The notes beneath the pieces were generated by a model. It worked only from the letters and a program-made list of their open reading frames with translations, made no database searches and had not been told where the DNA came from. Below, piece by piece: positions 42,015 to 42,291 of a DNA stretch of 42,291 nt. The position numbers were made by a program, and so were the translations under genes. The number at the start of each line of letters is the position of its first letter. The stretch's first letter is position 1. This stretch comes from Acidobacteriaceae bacterium (GTDB lineage: Bacteria > Acidobacteriota > Terriglobia > Terriglobales > Acidobacteriaceae), in the NCBI GenBank assembly GCA_030038195.1, contig JASHPJ010000114.1, positions 1 to 42,291 of the forward strand, written 5' to 3'.

Positions 42015-42291
42015 ATGTCCCTGGGTGTCTTGAACAATCTGGCGGCGGTGTATGCGGAAAACAGCTTGAACAATACAAACAACAACCTGACCACCGTGTT
42101 GCAGCAGTTGTCTTCCGGTTCCAGGATCAACTCCGGCGCCGACGACGCTGCCGGGCTTTCGCTGGTCAACGGCCTGCAGGCCAACCAGCAGGCTCTCACG
42201 CAATCCCAAACCAACGCAACCGAGGGCGTCGGCCTGCTGCAAGTGGCTGACGGCGCCCTTTCGCAAGTGACGAGCCTGCTGAACCGGGCCG
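42015..42291 (+). CDS. fliC: Flagellin, N-terminal part (cut by the window end)
   Basis: ATG 42015, after AAGGAG, opens an uninterrupted frame to the last base (92 codons visible). The sequence is the flagellin D0/D1 N-terminus: MSLGVLNNLAAVYAENSLNN, then LTTVLQQLSSGSRINSGADD, AAGLSLVNGLQANQQALTQS and VGLLQVADGALSQV. The conserved LSSGxRINSxxDDAAGLS motif makes the assignment secure. The filament subunit is expected to be driven by the sigma-28 promoter 113 bases upstream. Confidence 0.95.
   Translation, partial: MSLGVLNNLAAVYAENSLNNTNNNLTTVLQQLSSGSRINSGADDAAGLSLVNGLQANQQALTQSQTNATEGVGLLQVADGALSQVTSLLNRA

Overview
The window is GC-rich chromosomal DNA, most likely from an acidobacterium of the Acidobacteriaceae/Terriglobia type. 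The inference rests on an Oar-like TonB-dependent receptor with an N-terminal carboxypeptidase-regulatory-like domain, a fused AroD-AroE, lactonase-like beta-propeller lipoproteins and two short intergenic elements with terminal inverted repeats. No rRNA, tRNA, CRISPR array, phage or intact insertion sequence was seen.

Layout. (1) 1-7936, minus strand: a Tad/Flp-type pilus locus in the order cpaA(tadV)-cpaE(tadZ)-cpaF(tadA)-tadB-tadC, then two tandem 31-residue membrane micro-proteins, a DUF192-PilZ protein, tadE and a truncated tadG. Flp pilin, secretin (RcpA) and RcpC are not in the window. (2) 7937-8895: a long intergenic region with an AT-rich core, a sigma-54-like promoter and two palindromes, followed by a divergent sigma-54-type activator (8896-10311). 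(3) 10360-19262: a membrane protein of unknown function, bifunctional aroDE, a TonB-dependent receptor with a palindromic promoter region, an SH3 lipoprotein, a beta-propeller lipoprotein and two MITE-like repeats. (4) 19263-25421: DUF2203, nadA, divergent tatA-tatC, a secreted glutaminyl-cyclase-like enzyme, mtnP and a PfkB kinase. (5) 25429-31103: a membrane glycosyltransferase, then dapF-ldcA-mpl-plsC, a cell-wall precursor and recycling cluster whose DapF has serine in place of both catalytic cysteines. (6) 31115-37715, mostly minus: a SPOR protein, slipin-NfeD-TPR, a frameshifted small membrane-protein gene (plus strand) and a second glycosyltransferase. (7) 37791-39683: DUF3467, a MagIII-like DNA glycosylase, a TPR protein and divergent yjbQ. 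(8) 39779-42291: motB, motA and flbD (minus), and a divergent flagellin cut by the window end, with a good sigma-28 promoter.

How the parts fit: two surface-motility or adhesion systems (Tad pilus and flagellum) lie at the window ends, and both have candidate alternative-sigma promoters. A PilZ domain inside the Tad locus suggests c-di-GMP input. The middle is mainly housekeeping: shikimate pathway, NAD, Tat export, methylthioadenosine salvage and murein recycling. The most unusual items are the tandem micro-proteins, the Ser/Ser DapF, the activator plus palindrome/sigma-54 arrangement, and the frameshifted two-helix membrane protein.
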